Shown here: one piece after another, positions 63,349 through 64,000 of the stretch
Layout: the number at the start of each line of letters is the position of its first letter
Numbering within the stretch: position 1 is the first letter of the stretch
Assembly: GCF_900103195.1 (NCBI RefSeq)
Contig: NZ_FMWU01000001.1
Span: 305,117-369,116 of the forward strand
From: Methylobacterium sp. UNC378MF
Lineage (GTDB): Bacteria > Pseudomonadota > Alphaproteobacteria > Rhizobiales > Beijerinckiaceae
Length of the DNA stretch: 64,000 nt
Direction: 5' to 3'
Translations under genes and position numbers: made by a program
Notes under the pieces: generated by a model
What the model saw: the letters and a program-made list of their open reading frames with translations, nothing else
Databases searched by the model: none
What the model was told of the DNA's origin: nothing

Positions 63349-64000
63349 TCAACTTGCCATCGCCCGCATTTCAGGAGCATCCTCGCGCAGGACGTAGCCG
63401 CGACCCCAGACGGTCTCGATGTAGTTCTTGCCCTGGCTGGCGTTGGCGAGCTTCTTGCGCAGCTTGCAGATGAACACGTCGATGATCTTCAGCTCCGGCT
63501 CGTCCATGCCGCCGTAGAGATGGTTGAGGAACATCTCCTTGGTGAGGGTGGTGCCCTTCCGCAGCGAGAGGAGTTCCAGCATCTGGTACTCCTTACCGGT
63601 GAGGTGGACCCGGGCGCCGCCGACCTCGACGGTCTTCTGGTCGAGGTTCACGATCAGGTCGCCGGTGGTGATCACCGACTGAGCGTGGCCCTTCGAGCGG
63701 CGCACGATGGCGTGGATGCGCGCCACCAGCTCGTCCTTGTGGAACGGCTTGGTCAGGTAGTCGTCGGCCCCGAAGCCGAGGCCCTTCACCTTGTCCTCGA
63801 TGCCGGCCATGCCGGACAGGATCAGGATCGGCGTCTTCACCTTGGCCACGCGGAGCGAGCGGAGCACCTCGTAGCCCGACATGTCGGGCAGGTTCAGATC
63901 GAGGAGGATGATGTCGTAGTCGTAGAGCTTGCCGAGATCGACACCCTCTTCCCCGAGATCGGTGGTGTAGGTGTTGAAGTTCTCGGACTTGAGCATCAGC
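63349..64000 (-). CDS. ctrA: Cell-cycle response regulator CtrA (5' end beyond window)
   Basis: 216 residues are present; about 19 N-terminal residues lie past the right edge, and the first visible codons read [20 protein letters not shown]. The receiver has the phosphoacceptor in [20 protein letters not shown] and the lysine in [20 protein letters not shown]. The OmpR-type winged helix has [40 protein letters not shown] and [12 protein letters not shown]. These are almost invariant CtrA features. CtrA is the master regulator of the alphaproteobacterial cell cycle and of motility. The C-terminus is complete. Confidence 0.95.
   Translation of the reverse strand, partial: LMLKSENFNTYTTDLGEEGVDLGKLYDYDIILLDLNLPDMSGYEVLRSLRVAKVKTPILILSGMAGIEDKVKGLGFGADDYLTKPFHKDELVARIHAIVRRSKGHAQSVITTGDLIVNLDQKTVEVGGARVHLTGKEYQMLELLSLRKGTTLTKEMFLNHLYGGMDEPELKIIDVFICKLRKKLANASQGKNYIETVWGRGYVLREDAPEMRAMAS

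Overview
The window is GC-rich DNA with compact, strongly GC3-biased genes. It most likely comes from an alphaproteobacterium of the Methylobacterium/Methylorubrum group. The support is a CtrA response regulator at the right edge, a MucR/Ros-type regulator beside it, a DUF6481-like protein next to a cold-shock gene, and many ABC uptake operons for nitrogen compounds. The genus call is inference. I saw no rRNA, tRNA, CRISPR array or intact insertion sequence.

Layout. 1-2136 (minus): LysR regulator cut by the window edge, a cytosine-deaminase-like amidohydrolase and an Lrp/AsnC regulator. 2284-4685 (plus): alanine racemase and D-amino-acid dehydrogenase (alr/dadX-dadA), divergent from the Lrp gene. 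4686-6250: a decayed chemotaxis scar, with cheB disrupted by two frameshifts facing an inverted cheY 3' fragment. 6366-11431: XRE-cupin regulator, glxBCD-like glutamate-synthase modules and a type III glutamine synthetase, with a perfect inverted repeat in front of glxB. 11474-13656 (minus): a double-ABM membrane protein and a Tsx/OmpK-like outer-membrane protein. 15065-17044: a nucleoside/guanine deaminase and a bicovalent-type flavin oxidase separated by a terminator-like hairpin. 17434-20098 (minus): an IlvD/Edd sugar-acid dehydratase and an exported alpha/beta hydrolase. 20462-22170: DUF1289 protein, then RcnR and RcnA with a visible operator. 22664-26965: truncated haemoglobin, a type IA topoisomerase variant, and DUF4186 and DUF72 proteins. 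27570-29051: a soluble double-PAS chemoreceptor.

29693-47003 is a nitrogen-scavenging region. It holds a peptide-type ABC transporter in one operon with an AtzE-like amidase and an HpxZ/AtzH-like protein; a polar amino-acid ABC transporter with a RidA protein, divergent from a MocR-type PLP regulator; a luciferase-like monooxygenase; and a carbamoylase / cyclic amidase / hydantoin-racemase group beside a truncated transporter gene. 47323-57191 is a LysR-controlled catabolic operon of nine to ten genes. It encodes a polyamine/opine-type ABC importer, an HcnABC-like flavin/[2Fe-2S] dehydrogenase, a short Rossmann protein, a further FAD oxidase and RidA. Uptake, oxidation to an imine and imine hydrolysis would form one route, but the substrate cannot be read from sequence.

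57645-64000 holds an AI-2E-family transporter with a C-terminal Rossmann-like domain, a hot-dog thioesterase, and a run of gene relics: a cold-shock fragment with an internal stop, an NTF2-like gene with an in-frame TGA, and receiver and PAS fragments. After these come two small proteins, an intact cold-shock gene, a MucR-type regulator lacking zinc ligands, and ctrA (cut at the edge).

The most unusual material is the relic DNA (cheB/cheY, MCP, REC, PAS, csp, NTF2, transporter), the multi-flavoprotein operon, and several clear operator-like palindromes. I found nothing I can firmly call a wholly new system.
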